From positions 62,001-126,000 of the forward strand of contig NZ_PQSU01000010.1 in NCBI RefSeq assembly GCF_002920615.1: a DNA stretch of 64,000 nucleotides, in the 5' to 3' direction. The position numbers and the translations under genes were made by a program. Position 1 is the first letter of the stretch, and every line of letters begins with the position of its first letter. The stretch comes from Streptomyces sp. Ru62 (lineage in GTDB: Bacteria > Actinomycetota > Actinomycetes > Streptomycetales > Streptomycetaceae). The notes under the pieces were generated by a model. That model had not been told where the DNA came from, did no database searches, and saw only the letters and a list, made by a program, of their open reading frames with translations. Of this stretch, positions 33,810-42,202 are shown piece after piece.

Positions 33810-35156
33810 TCAGCCCCTGAAGTGCCGCTCCAGTCCCTGCCACACGTCGTCGTAGCGCCGCTGGAGGTGGTCGGCGCCCGCCGCCTGGGGGGTGAGGGTC
33901 ACCGGCCAGCGGGTCTCGAACATGAACGCCAGTCCGTCGTCGAGCTTCTGCGGCTTCAGTTCGGCCGCGCTCGCCCGGTCGAACGTCTCCCGGTCCGGGC
34001 CGTGCGCCGACATCATGTTGTGGAGCGAGCCGCCGCCGGGCACGAAGCCCTCCGCCTTGGCGTCGTAGGCGCCCTCGATCAGGCCCATGTACTCGCTCAT
34101 CACGTTCCGGTGGAAGTACGGCGGCCGGAAGGTGTCCTCGCCCACCAGCCAGCGCGGCGCGAAGACCACGAAGTCCACGCCCGCCAGCCCCGGGGTGTCC
34201 GACGGGGAGGTCAGCACCGTGAAGACGGAGGGGTCCGGGTGGTCGTAGGAGATGGTGCCGATCACATTGAATCGGCGCAGGTCATAGATGTACGGCACAT
34301 GGTTGCCGTGCCAGGCGACCACGTCCAGGGGGCTGTGGTCGTAGGTCGCCGTCCAGAGGTTGCCGCAGAACTTGTTCACCACCTCCACCGGCCCCTCGAC
34401 GTCCTCGTACGCCGCCACGGGGGCCCGGAAGTCCCGGGGGTTGGCGAGCCCGTTGGCACCGATCGGGCCCAGGTCGGGCAGCCTGAACGGAGCCCCGTAG
34501 TTCTCGCACACATAGCCGCGGGCCGACTCATCGAGCAGTTCCACACGGAAGCGCACTCCACGGGGGATCAGCGCCACATGGCCCGGCTCCACATGAAGCC
34601 GGCCGAACTCGGTGTGCAGCAGCAGCCCGCCGCGCTCGGGCACGATCAGCAGTTCGCCGTCGGCGTCCGAGAAGACCCGCTCCATCGAGACGTTGGCGTG
34701 GTACAGGTGCACGGCCATGCCCGTGCGCTGGGTCGCGTCGCCGTTGCCGCCCAGCGTCCAGAGACCGGCCAGGAAATCGGTGCCGGCCGGGGGCTCCGGC
34801 AGTGGGTTCCAGCGCAGCCGGTTGGGGTCGGGCACCGCCTCGGTGAAGGGAGCCGTGCGGATCGCGCCGTTGCCGGTGCGGGTGAACGCCGGGTGCGCGG
34901 CCGAGGGGCGGATGCGGTAGAGCCACGAGCGCCGGTTGTGCGCACGCGGCTCGGTGAACGCCGTACCGCTCAACTGCTCCGCGTAGAGGCCCAGCGGCGC
35001 GCGCTGCGGTGAGTTGCGGCCCTCGGGCAGGGCGCCCGGCACCGCCTCCGAGGCGTGTTCGTTGCCGAACCCGGTGAGATACGACAGCCCCTCGGCGGCC
35101 TTCCGTGCTCCCCCGCGCTCGAACACGCTCGCGCGGGAGGTGCCCCCATCGCTCAT
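33810..35156 (-). CDS. hmgA: Homogentisate 1,2-dioxygenase
   Basis: 448-residue iron enzyme opening the ring of homogentisate to maleylacetoacetate in tyrosine and phenylalanine catabolism. Strong family blocks: [85 protein letters not shown]. The His/Glu/His iron ligands lie in the last block. ATG 35156 has AGGAG upstream. Residues about 3-19 ([17 protein letters not shown]) lack counterparts in other HmgA proteins and are encoded by a GC-rich inverted repeat, apparently a repeat element absorbed into the coding start. Confidence 0.95.
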   Translation of the reverse strand: MSDGGTSRASVFERGGARKAAEGLSYLTGFGNEHASEAVPGALPEGRNSPQRAPLGLYAEQLSGTAFTEPRAHNRRSWLYRIRPSAAHPAFTRTGNGAIRTAPFTEAVPDPNRLRWNPLPEPPAGTDFLAGLWTLGGNGDATQRTGMAVHLYHANVSMERVFSDADGELLIVPERGGLLLHTEFGRLHVEPGHVALIPRGVRFRVELLDESARGYVCENYGAPFRLPDLGPIGANGLANPRDFRAPVAAYEDVEGPVEVVNKFCGNLWTATYDHSPLDVVAWHGNHVPYIYDLRRFNVIGTISYDHPDPSVFTVLTSPSDTPGLAGVDFVVFAPRWLVGEDTFRPPYFHRNVMSEYMGLIEGAYDAKAEGFVPGGGSLHNMMSAHGPDRETFDRASAAELKPQKLDDGLAFMFETRWPVTLTPQAAGADHLQRRYDDVWQGLERHFRG

Positions 35157-35176
35157 GATCGCTCCTTGTGCTCCCG

Positions 35177-35200
35177 ATTCCTATGCATCACCGTAGGAAT
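35177..35200. promoter_or_regulatory. Palindromic operator upstream of hmgA
   Basis: ATTCCTA-N10-TAGGAAT, perfect 7-bp arms, 21 nt upstream of the hmgA start codon. It is strikingly A/T-rich for this genome. A regulator such as the adjacent GntR may bind here. Confidence 0.55.
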
Positions 35201-35307
35201 GAGTGGGGGTCCGCGCAAGAGGGGTCGTGGTCCTCCCCGCGGGGTAGAGCGGGAACCAGACTTCAGGGGGATCCGGAGCGCCCCGGTGCTGTTCTACGCT
35301 CCCGGTC

Positions 35308-35829
35308 ATGTCGTGGACGAAGTGGACGCGTGGAGCCCTCGCCGCGCTCGCGGCGGGCGTCCTGCTGCCGCTCGGAGCGGCGGCCTGCACCAGCGGTGAG
35401 GCGCACGGCGGGACGACCGTCTCGCCGTCGCCCGTGGGGAAGGTGCTGGACGACACCGACGAGACCGGCCGGAACCTGCGCGAGGTGGCCCAGCGGAACG
35501 CCCCCGAGGTCGCCGTGGAGGTCACCCCGGACTCGGCCGGCGGCTGGGACGTACGGCTGACCCTCCGTCACTTCCGGCTCTCCGCGCCCGGCACCCGGCC
35601 GGCGGCGGCCATCGGCCGCGGGCTCGCCCATCTGTTCGTCGACGGCCACCGGGTCGCCCGGCTGCGCACACCCACGTACCACCTGGCCGCCGGTCTCGTG
35701 CCGCACGGCACCCACCAGATCACCGTCCGCCTCTACGCCGACGACGGCACGGTGTGGGCCGTCCGCGGCAAGCCGGTCCAGAGCACCGCCGACATCACGG
35801 TGTCCGACGCGGAGACGGGCACGGGGTGA
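35308..35829 (+). CDS. Exported protein, possible lipoprotein
   Basis: 173-residue protein with a signal sequence (MSWTKWTRGALAALAAGVLLPLGAAACTSG). The cysteine at 27 could be lipidated, but the residues before it (AAAC) fit the lipobox poorly (no Leu at -3). The remaining part is beta-rich with VRLTLRHFRLSAPGTR and HGTHQITVRLYADDGTVWAV. No family is recognised with confidence. Lies between hmgA and the tetR repeat region, transcribed alone. Confidence 0.65.
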   Translation: MSWTKWTRGALAALAAGVLLPLGAAACTSGEAHGGTTVSPSPVGKVLDDTDETGRNLREVAQRNAPEVAVEVTPDSAGGWDVRLTLRHFRLSAPGTRPAAAIGRGLAHLFVDGHRVARLRTPTYHLAAGLVPHGTHQITVRLYADDGTVWAVRGKPVQSTADITVSDAETGTG

Positions 35830-35853
35830 GCGCCGCCCGGAACGCCGACCTCA

Positions 35854-36010
35854 CGGGCGCATGACGGTCACGGTCCCGTGTGCCGGCGGGATGAGGGCCA
35901 CCGGTTCCGTGTGCCGCCGGTGGATGAGGAGCATGGCCCTTTGCGTCACCGGTGGATGAGGGCCACGGTTCTCTGTGCCGCCGGTGAATGAGTGCAAGGG
36001 CCACCTGTCT
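35854..36010. repeat. Degenerate tandem repeat upstream of tetR
   Basis: About five degenerate copies of a roughly 32-bp unit of the type CCGGTGGATGAGGGCCACGG with a GTGTGCCG end run from 35854 to 36010, ending 46 nt before tetR ATG. Units begin near 35854, 35882, 35912, 35945 and 35977. The period is close to three helical turns. Function unknown; it could be a regulatory array or a decaying minisatellite. Confidence 0.6.
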
Positions 36011-36055
36011 CCGTACTGTGGGGGGAGGTTCACCGGACCCCGGCGGAAAGGCATC

Positions 36056-36673
36056 ATGAAGCCCGTGCCCCAAGCGACATCGCTCCGCCGCGCGCCCGTC
36101 CAGCGGCGCAGTGCCGAACGGCTGACCAGGATCCTGGACGCCTGCGCCGAACTCCTCGACGAGGTCGGCTACGACGCCCTGAGCACGCGCGCGGTCGCCC
36201 AGCGCGCCGGCGTGCCCATCGGCTCGGTCTACCGCTTCTTCGGCAACAAGCGGCAGATGGCCGACGCCCTCGCCCAGCGCAACCTGGAGCGGTACGTCGA
36301 GCGTGTCACCGAGCGGCTGAAGAAGGCCGGCAAGGGGGACTGGCGGGCCGCGATGGACGCCGTCCTGGACGAGTACCTGGGCATGAAGCGCACGGCGCCC
36401 GGCTTCTCCCTGGTGGACTTCGGCAACCAGATCCCGGTCGGCTCCCGCCACGCCGAGCCCAACACCCGGGTCGCCGACCGGCTCACGGACCTGCTCGCCG
36501 GCTATCTCGGCCGTACCCCGGACGCGGACCTGCGGCGGGTCTTCCTGGTCGCCGTGGAGAGCGCCGACACCCTCGTCCAGCTCGCCTTCCGGATCGATCC
36601 GCAGGGTGACGAGGCGATCATCACGGAGACCCGGGAGCTGCTCCGGGCGTATCTGGGGCGCGTACTGGACTGA
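36056..36673 (+). CDS. TetR family transcriptional regulator
   Basis: 205-residue regulator. The N-terminal three-helix DNA-binding domain is RRSAERLTRILDACAELLDEVGYDALSTRAVAQRAGVPIGSVYRFFGNKRQMADALAQRN (about 17-75). The C-terminal effector region is not diagnostic. ATG 36056 has GGAAAGG 7 nt upstream and is better than the in-frame start at 35975 within the repeats. Flanked by two degenerate repeat arrays. The palindrome at 37009-37026 upstream of the molybdopterin oxidoreductase is a likely target. Confidence 0.87.
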   Translation: MKPVPQATSLRRAPVQRRSAERLTRILDACAELLDEVGYDALSTRAVAQRAGVPIGSVYRFFGNKRQMADALAQRNLERYVERVTERLKKAGKGDWRAAMDAVLDEYLGMKRTAPGFSLVDFGNQIPVGSRHAEPNTRVADRLTDLLAGYLGRTPDADLRRVFLVAVESADTLVQLAFRIDPQGDEAIITETRELLRAYLGRVLD

Positions 36674-36684
36674 GACCCGGACCG

Positions 36685-36955
36685 GCGCCGGCCGACGTGT
36701 CACCCGACGGCGGCCGGCGGGGGGGGCGACCGGTGTGTCCCTCCAGGGCCGTGGCCCGGCCGGTGTGTCCCCAAGGCCGGCGAGGGCCGACCGGCATGTC
36801 ACCCGACGGCCGGCGAAGGTGAGCGGGGTGTCCCCGCCAGGCCGGCCTGGGCCGACCGGGGTGCCCGCCGTCCAGGCCGGCGAGGGCCGACCGGAGTGTC
36901 CCCGCAAGGCCGGTGCCCGCCGGCCGACACGTCAACCGGCGGCCGGCGCGTCCGT
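36685..36955. repeat. Degenerate tandem repeat array between tetR and the molybdopterin oxidoreductase
   Basis: This region holds about eight imperfect copies of a roughly 33-bp unit of the form GGCCGACCGGNGTGTCCCC followed by GCAAGGCCGGCGAG. The best copies start near 36784, 36849 and 36886. It fills most of a 418-nt gap that has no gene; an in-frame read-through across it is just a by-product of the period and GC content. Function unknown. Confidence 0.7.
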
Positions 36956-37008
36956 CGGCCGCGGCGTGCGTCCGGGTGGACGGGGTGCGCGCGGGGCCTC
37001 CCCTCCGT

Positions 37009-37026
37009 GCATACCGGTCGGTATGC
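37009..37026. promoter_or_regulatory. TetR-type palindrome before the molybdopterin oxidoreductase
   Basis: GCATACC-GGTC-GGTATGC is a perfect 7-bp inverted repeat with 4-bp spacer, 66 nt before the gene start. The inner ATACCGGTCGGTAT is a classic TetR-family operator shape. A related core occurs at 60008. Confidence 0.7.
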
Positions 37027-37091
37027 TCGGCCCAGCCGGTCCGCCCGCTGCTGCGCGGGTGACCCCGTCGCCGACCCCTCCGGGAGGACCC

Positions 37092-39332
37092 GTGTCCCGC
37101 ACCGCCCTGCGAATCTGCCCCCTGTGCGAGGCCACCTGCGGGCTGAGCCTCACCATCGAGGGCACCCGCGTCACCAGCGCCCGCGGTGACCGGGACGACG
37201 TCTTCAGCAAGGGGTTCATCTGCCCCAAGGGCGCCGCGTTCGGTGCCGTCGACGGCGACCCCGACCGGCTGCGCGCCCCGCTCGTCCGGGAGAACGGCAG
37301 CCTGCGCGAGGCCACCTGGGAGGAGGCCTTCGACGCGGTCGCCGCAGGTCTGCGCCCGGTGGTGGAGCGGTACGGTCCCGACGCCGTCGGCGTGGTCCTC
37401 GGCAACCCCAACGTGCACACCATGGCCGGTGCCCTCTACCCGCAGGTCCTGCTCGGGGCCCTGCGCACCCGCAGCCTGTTCACCGCCTCCACGGTCGACC
37501 AGATGCCCAAGCACGTCTCCAGCGGGCTGCTGTTCGGCGACGCCAACGCCATCCCGGTGCCGGACCTCGACCACACCGACCACCTGCTGCTCATCGGCGC
37601 CAACCCCCTTGAGTCCAACGGCAGTCTGTGCACCGCCCCCGACTTCCCCGGCAGGCTCAAGGCCCTCAAGGCGCGCGGCGGACGCCTCACCGTCGTGGAC
37701 CCGCGCCGCACCCGCACCGCGAAGCTCGCCGACCGCCACCTGGCGATACGTCCCGGCACCGACGCCCTGCTGCTCGCCGCGACGGCCCACACCCTCTTCA
37801 CGGAGGACCTGGTCGACCTCCGCCACCTGGCCCCGCACGTCGAGGGGCTCGACGAACTACGGGACGCGCTGGCCGACTTCACCCCCGAGGCCGTGGCGCC
37901 CGCCTGCGACCTGGACGCCGGTGTCATCCGCACCCTCGCCCGCGAGCTCGCCGCCGCCCCGGCCGCCGCCGTCTACGCCCGCATCGGCAGCTGCACCGTC
38001 CCGCACGGCACCCTGGCCAGCTGGCTGGTCGACGTCCTGAACATCCTCACCGGCAACCTGGACCGGCCCGGCGGCGCGCTCTTCCCGCAGGCCGCCACCG
38101 ACCGGACGCCCCGCCCGGCGGGCCCCGGCCGCGGCTTCGCGCTCGGCCGCTGGCACTCCCGGGTGAGCCGGCACCCGGAGGCGAAGGGGGAGTTGCCGCT
38201 CGCCGCGCTCGCCGAGGAGATCGACACCGCGACCGACGAGGGGACTGCGGTCCGCGCGCTGATCGCCGTCGCCGCCAACCCCGTGCTCTCCGCGCCCGAC
38301 GGCGACCGGCTCGACAAGGCCCTGGAGTCCCTGGACTTCATGGTCAGCGTCGACCCGTACCTCAACGAGACCTCGCGCCACGCCCATGTCGTCCTGCCCC
38401 CGCCGCCGCCCTCGCAGAGCCCGCACCACGACTTCGCCTTCAACACCCTGGCCGTGCGCAACCAGGTCCGCTACACCCGCCCCGCCGTCCCGCTGGAGCC
38501 CGGCCGCATGGCGGAGACCGAGATCCTCGCCCGGCTGGTCCTGGCCGCCACGGGCATGCACGGGGCCGACCCCGCCGCCGTCGACGCCACGGTCATCGAC
38601 CAGACCCTCGGCAAGGCCGTCCAGGACGCGCACGGGCCGGTGCACGGGCGTGACCCGCACGAACTCGCCGCCCTGCTGACCGGCGACAACGGCCCCGAGC
38701 GACGGCTCGACATGATGCTGCGCCTCGGCCCGTACGGCGACGGCTTCGGCGCCCACCCCGACGGGCTGACCCTGGAGAAGCTGCTCGCCCACCCGCACGG
38801 CATCGACCTCGGCCCGCTGCGCCCGCGCCTGCCGCAGCCGCTGAAGACCCGCAGCGGCAGGGTCGAGCTGCTGCCCGGGCCCATCGCCGGCGACCTGCCC
38901 CGGCTCCGGGCGGCCCTGCGCGAGCGGTCCGCGGGCCTGGTCCTCGTCGGCCGCCGCCATCTGCGCTCCAACAACAGCTGGATGCACAACGTGCCCGCGC
39001 TCACCGGCGGCAGCAACCGCTGCACGGTGCACATCCACCCGGAGGACGCGGCCCGCCTCGGCGTCCGGGACGGCGCGGACGTCCGGGTGAAGGGCGCCGG
39101 GGGAGAGGTGGTGGCCCCCGCGGAGGTCACCGACGGCGTCCGGCCCGGCGTGGTGAGCCTGCCGCACGGCTGGGGCCACGACCGCCCCGGCACCCGGCTG
39201 CGCCACGCCTCCACCGACCCCGGCGTCAACGTCAACCAGCTGCTCGACGGCAGTTTGCTCGACCCGCTGTCGGGCAACGCGGTCCTCAACGGCGTCCCCG
39301 TCGAGCTCGCAGCGGTCGTAGCACTGCCGTGA
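37092..39332 (+). CDS. Molybdopterin/[4Fe-4S] oxidoreductase (MopB family)
   Basis: 746-residue molybdenum (or tungsten) enzyme of the DMSO reductase superfamily. A [4Fe-4S] site is formed by Cys9, Cys12, Cys16 (CPLCEATC) and Cys44 (FICPKG). Cofactor-binding blocks follow (VGVVLGNPNVHTMAGALYPQ; DHTDHLLLIGANPLESNGSLCTAPDFPGR; HHDFAFNTLAVRNQVRYT), ending with a C-terminal molydopterin dinucleotide-binding domain (PHGWGHDRPGTRL, GVNVNQLLDG). Catalytic ligand Cys/Sec is not evident. Substrate unknown; formate dehydrogenase/BisC-like oxidoreductases are the nearest group. GTG 37092 with GGGAGG. Confidence 0.85.
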   Translation: MSRTALRICPLCEATCGLSLTIEGTRVTSARGDRDDVFSKGFICPKGAAFGAVDGDPDRLRAPLVRENGSLREATWEEAFDAVAAGLRPVVERYGPDAVGVVLGNPNVHTMAGALYPQVLLGALRTRSLFTASTVDQMPKHVSSGLLFGDANAIPVPDLDHTDHLLLIGANPLESNGSLCTAPDFPGRLKALKARGGRLTVVDPRRTRTAKLADRHLAIRPGTDALLLAATAHTLFTEDLVDLRHLAPHVEGLDELRDALADFTPEAVAPACDLDAGVIRTLARELAAAPAAAVYARIGSCTVPHGTLASWLVDVLNILTGNLDRPGGALFPQAATDRTPRPAGPGRGFALGRWHSRVSRHPEAKGELPLAALAEEIDTATDEGTAVRALIAVAANPVLSAPDGDRLDKALESLDFMVSVDPYLNETSRHAHVVLPPPPPSQSPHHDFAFNTLAVRNQVRYTRPAVPLEPGRMAETEILARLVLAATGMHGADPAAVDATVIDQTLGKAVQDAHGPVHGRDPHELAALLTGDNGPERRLDMMLRLGPYGDGFGAHPDGLTLEKLLAHPHGIDLGPLRPRLPQPLKTRSGRVELLPGPIAGDLPRLRAALRERSAGLVLVGRRHLRSNNSWMHNVPALTGGSNRCTVHIHPEDAARLGVRDGADVRVKGAGGEVVAPAEVTDGVRPGVVSLPHGWGHDRPGTRLRHASTDPGVNVNQLLDGSLLDPLSGNAVLNGVPVELAAVVALP

Positions 39333-39390
39333 CCTGGACTTTCGCGCTTATTGCTCGCGCGTCAACATCTTGTTAACGCCGTTTGAACGG

Positions 39391-39448
39391 ACCTAACGTC
39401 ATCGCACCGCCGACCCCCAGGTGGGATGTTCAAGGGCGAACGTTAGGT
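39391..39448. promoter_or_regulatory. Inverted repeat at the citrate transporter start
   Basis: ACCTAACGT (39391-39399) and ACGTTAGGT (39440-39448) are perfect 9-bp arms 40 nt apart. The left arm overlaps a -10-like TAACGT with a -35-like TTGTTA at 39370; the right arm contains the ribosome site AGG for ATG 39457. Either two operator half-sites, or a leader hairpin hiding the ribosome site. Confidence 0.5.
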
Positions 39449-39456
39449 ATCCATTC

Positions 39457-40845
39457 ATGCTGACCATCCTCGGCTTCGCCATGATCGCGACCTTCCTGGT
39501 CCTGATCATGCTGAAGAAGATGTCGCCGATCGCGGCGCTCGTGCTCATACCCGCGCTCTTCTGCGTGTTCGTGGGCAAGGGCGCCAAGCTCGGCGACTAC
39601 GTCATCGACGGCGTCACCGGCCTCGCCCCCACCGCGGCGATGCTCATGTTCGCGATCGTCTACTTCGGTGTGATGATCGACGTCGGCCTCTTCGACCCGG
39701 TCGTGCGGGGCATTCTCAGGTTCTGCAAGGCCGACCCGCTGCGGATCGTGGTCGGCACGGCGGTCCTCGCCGCGATCGTCTCCCTGGACGGCGACGGCTC
39801 CACCACCTTCATGATCACCGTCTCGGCGATGTACCCGCTGTACAAGCGCCTGAAGATGTCCCTGGTCGTGATGACCGGCGTCGCCGCCATGGCCAACGGC
39901 GTGATGAACACGCTGCCGTGGGGCGGCCCCACCGCCCGCGCCGCCACCGCGCTGAAGCTCGACGCCAGTGACATCTTCGTGCCGATGATCCCGGCCCTCG
40001 CCATGGGCCTGCTGTTCGTCTTCGCCCTCGCCTACGTCCTCGGCCGCCGCGAGCGCAAGCGGCTCGGTGTGCTGACGCTGGACGAGGTGCTGGTGGAGGA
40101 GACCGAGACGGTGCTGGTCGGCGCCGGTGCCGGCAAGGACGTCACGAAGGCCGGCGGTTCCGGCCCGGGCGTGGACCTGCCCGACGGGCCGGAGGACGAG
40201 AGCTTCCAGGGCCTGGACCCGGACCGCCCCACCCTGCGCCCCAAGCTCTACTGGTTCAACGCGCTGCTCACGGTCGCGCTGCTCACCGCCATGATCATGG
40301 AGTGGCTGCCGATCCCGGTTCTCTTCCTGCTCGGCGCCGCCCTCGCTCTGACCGTCAACTTCCCGCACATGCCGGACCAGAAGGCCCGGATCGCCGCCCA
40401 CGCCGAGAACGTCCTCAACGTCTCCGGCATGGTCTTCGCCGCCGCCGTCTTCACCGGCGTCCTCCAGGGCACGGGCATGGTCGACCACATGGCGAAGTGG
40501 CTGGTGGACAACGTCCCCGACGGCATGGGCCCGCACATGGCCCTCGTCACCGGCGTGCTGAGCATCCCGCTCACCTACTTCATGTCCAACGACGGCTTCT
40601 ACTTCGGTGTCCTGCCGGTGCTCGCCGAGGCGGGCCAGGCGCACGGCGTCTCCGCGGTGGAGATCGCCCGCGCCTCGATCATCGGCCAGCCCCTGCACAT
40701 GTCCAGCCCGCTCGTCCCGGCCGTGTACGTCCTGGTCGGCATGGCCAAGGTGGAGTTCGGCGACCACACCCGGTTCGTGGTCAAGTGGGCCGCCCTCACC
40801 TCGCTCGTGGTCCTCGGCGCGGGCATCCTGTTCGGCATCATCTGA
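39457..40845 (+). CDS. CitMHS family citrate:metal transporter
   Basis: 462-residue membrane transporter with about twelve hydrophobic helices. CitMHS family features: MAMIAMLVLIMLKKMSPI-like N-terminus, SLDGDGSTTFMITVSAMYPLYKRL, TLPWGGPTARAATAL, and SNDGFYFGVLPVLAEAGQAHGVSAVEIARASIIGQPLHMSSPLVPAVYVL. By family it imports a divalent metal-citrate complex in symport with H+. Typical length. ATG 39457 with weak AGG at 10 nt; possibly regulated by the inverted repeat at 39391-39448. Matches the S. coelicolor citrate transporter in genome position. Confidence 0.93.
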   Translation: MLTILGFAMIATFLVLIMLKKMSPIAALVLIPALFCVFVGKGAKLGDYVIDGVTGLAPTAAMLMFAIVYFGVMIDVGLFDPVVRGILRFCKADPLRIVVGTAVLAAIVSLDGDGSTTFMITVSAMYPLYKRLKMSLVVMTGVAAMANGVMNTLPWGGPTARAATALKLDASDIFVPMIPALAMGLLFVFALAYVLGRRERKRLGVLTLDEVLVEETETVLVGAGAGKDVTKAGGSGPGVDLPDGPEDESFQGLDPDRPTLRPKLYWFNALLTVALLTAMIMEWLPIPVLFLLGAALALTVNFPHMPDQKARIAAHAENVLNVSGMVFAAAVFTGVLQGTGMVDHMAKWLVDNVPDGMGPHMALVTGVLSIPLTYFMSNDGFYFGVLPVLAEAGQAHGVSAVEIARASIIGQPLHMSSPLVPAVYVLVGMAKVEFGDHTRFVVKWAALTSLVVLGAGILFGII

Positions 40846-40861
40846 CCCCCTGGAGGACGTC

Positions 40862-42100
40862 ATGGGGCCCGGTGGGAACCGCGGCTGGCTGCTCCGCCTC
40901 GTCATCGCCTTCGGCTGCGCGCAGGGGGCGGTGTCGATGGCCCGGCCCGCCGTCTCCTACCGGGCTCTGGCGCTGGGCGCCGACGAACGGGCGGTCGGTG
41001 TCATCGCCGGTGTCTACGCGCTGCTGCCGCTGTTCGCCGCCGTACCGCTCGGCCGCCGCACCGACCACGGCCGCTGCGCGCCCCTGCTGCCGGCCGGTGT
41101 CGTCCTCATCGCGGCCGGCTGCGCGCTCAGCGGGCTCGCCGGCTCGCTGTGGGCGATGGCCCTGTGGAGCGGGGTGATGGGACTCGGCCACCTGTGCTTC
41201 GTCATCGGCGCCCAGTCGCTGGTGGCCCGTCAGTCCGCGCCGCACGAACAGGACCGCAACTTCGGTCACTTCACCATCGGCGCCTCCCTCGGCCAGCTCA
41301 TCGGTCCCGTCGCCGCGGGGGCCCTCATCGGTGGCCCCGACATGGCCCGCAGCAGCGCGCTCGCCCTCGTGGTGGCGGGCGCGGGCGCGGCGGTCGCGTT
41401 CACCTCGCTGTGGCGCATCGAGGACCGTACGGCCGTGGGCTCCCGTCCGCGCGGCGGCGGACGGGTGCCGGTCGGTGGCATCCTGCGCGCCCGGGGCGTG
41501 CCCGCGGGCATGCTGATCAGCCTGTCGGTGCTGTCCGCGACCGACATCCTCACCGCCTACCTGCCGGTGGTCGGCGAACACCGGGGGATCGCGCCCTCGG
41601 TGATCGGCGTCCTGCTCAGTCTCCGGGCGGGCGCCACCATCGCCTGCCGGCTCGTGCTCACCCCGCTGCTGCGGCTGCTCGGCCGGCCCGCGCTGCTCAC
41701 CGTGACCTGCCTGCTGGCGGCCCTGCTGTGCGCGGGGGTGGCGCTGCCGGTGCCGGTGTGGACGCTCGGCGCGATGCTCACGGTCCTCGGCTTCTGCCTG
41801 GGCGTCGGCCAGCCGCTGTCGATGACGACGGTGGTGCAGGCCGCGCCGGCCGAGGCCCGCTCCACCGCGCTCGCCCTGCGGCTGACCGGCAACCGGCTGG
41901 GCCAGGTCGCCGCCCCGGCCGCCGCGGGTCTGGTCGCCGGTCTGGCGGGCGTGGCTGCGCCGTTCGTGATGCTGGGGGGTCTGCTGCTGGTGTCGTCGGC
42001 AGTGGCGCTGCGCTCGCCGGGCCGGCCCGAGGGGTCGTCCGGACGGGTGACCGGGAAGCGGCCGAGGCGCCCGGGGTTGCGCCGCACGAGCGATCTCTGA
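40862..42100 (+). CDS. MFS transporter
   Basis: 412-residue member of the major facilitator superfamily with twelve predicted helices. MFS signatures are a GRRTDHGRC-type loop between helices 2 and 3 and the LICFVIGAQSLVARQSAP/EDRNFGHFTIGASLG central region. ATG with GGAGG 8 nt upstream and 17 nt after the citrate gene stop, so co-transcription is likely. Substrate unknown. A perfect palindrome 22 nt after the stop may terminate the transcript. Confidence 0.87.
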   Translation: MGPGGNRGWLLRLVIAFGCAQGAVSMARPAVSYRALALGADERAVGVIAGVYALLPLFAAVPLGRRTDHGRCAPLLPAGVVLIAAGCALSGLAGSLWAMALWSGVMGLGHLCFVIGAQSLVARQSAPHEQDRNFGHFTIGASLGQLIGPVAAGALIGGPDMARSSALALVVAGAGAAVAFTSLWRIEDRTAVGSRPRGGGRVPVGGILRARGVPAGMLISLSVLSATDILTAYLPVVGEHRGIAPSVIGVLLSLRAGATIACRLVLTPLLRLLGRPALLTVTCLLAALLCAGVALPVPVWTLGAMLTVLGFCLGVGQPLSMTTVVQAAPAEARSTALALRLTGNRLGQVAAPAAAGLVAGLAGVAAPFVMLGGLLLVSSAVALRSPGRPEGSSGRVTGKRPRRPGLRRTSDL

Positions 42101-42121
42101 CGGCGCGTCGGGCGTCGGTGC

Positions 42122-42141
42122 CATGGGCCGCGCGGCCCATG
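42122..42141 (+). terminator. Palindrome after the MFS gene
   Basis: CATGGGCCGCGCGGCCCATG is a perfect 20-bp palindrome 22 nt downstream of the MFS stop. It would form an 8-bp GC-rich hairpin with a short loop. No U tract. Confidence 0.5.
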
Positions 42142-42163
42142 AAGGAGAGTCCAGGCGAACGAG

Positions 42164-42181
42164 CGATTTGTATGAAAATCG
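42164..42181. promoter_or_regulatory. A/T-rich palindrome before the exported protein
   Basis: CGATTT-N6-AAATCG, 21 nt upstream of the start of the exported-protein gene. A TATGAA box overlaps it. It could be a promoter-overlapping operator. Confidence 0.4.
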
Positions 42182-42202
42182 TCTGAACTCGGAGGAGCGC
42201 GC

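Noticed and set aside
36606..37091. In-frame N-terminal extension of the molybdopterin oxidoreductase through the repeat array
   Set aside because: The 33-bp array happens to lack stops in that frame. Family N-terminus starts at the CPLCEATC region, and GTG 37092 has GGGAGG.
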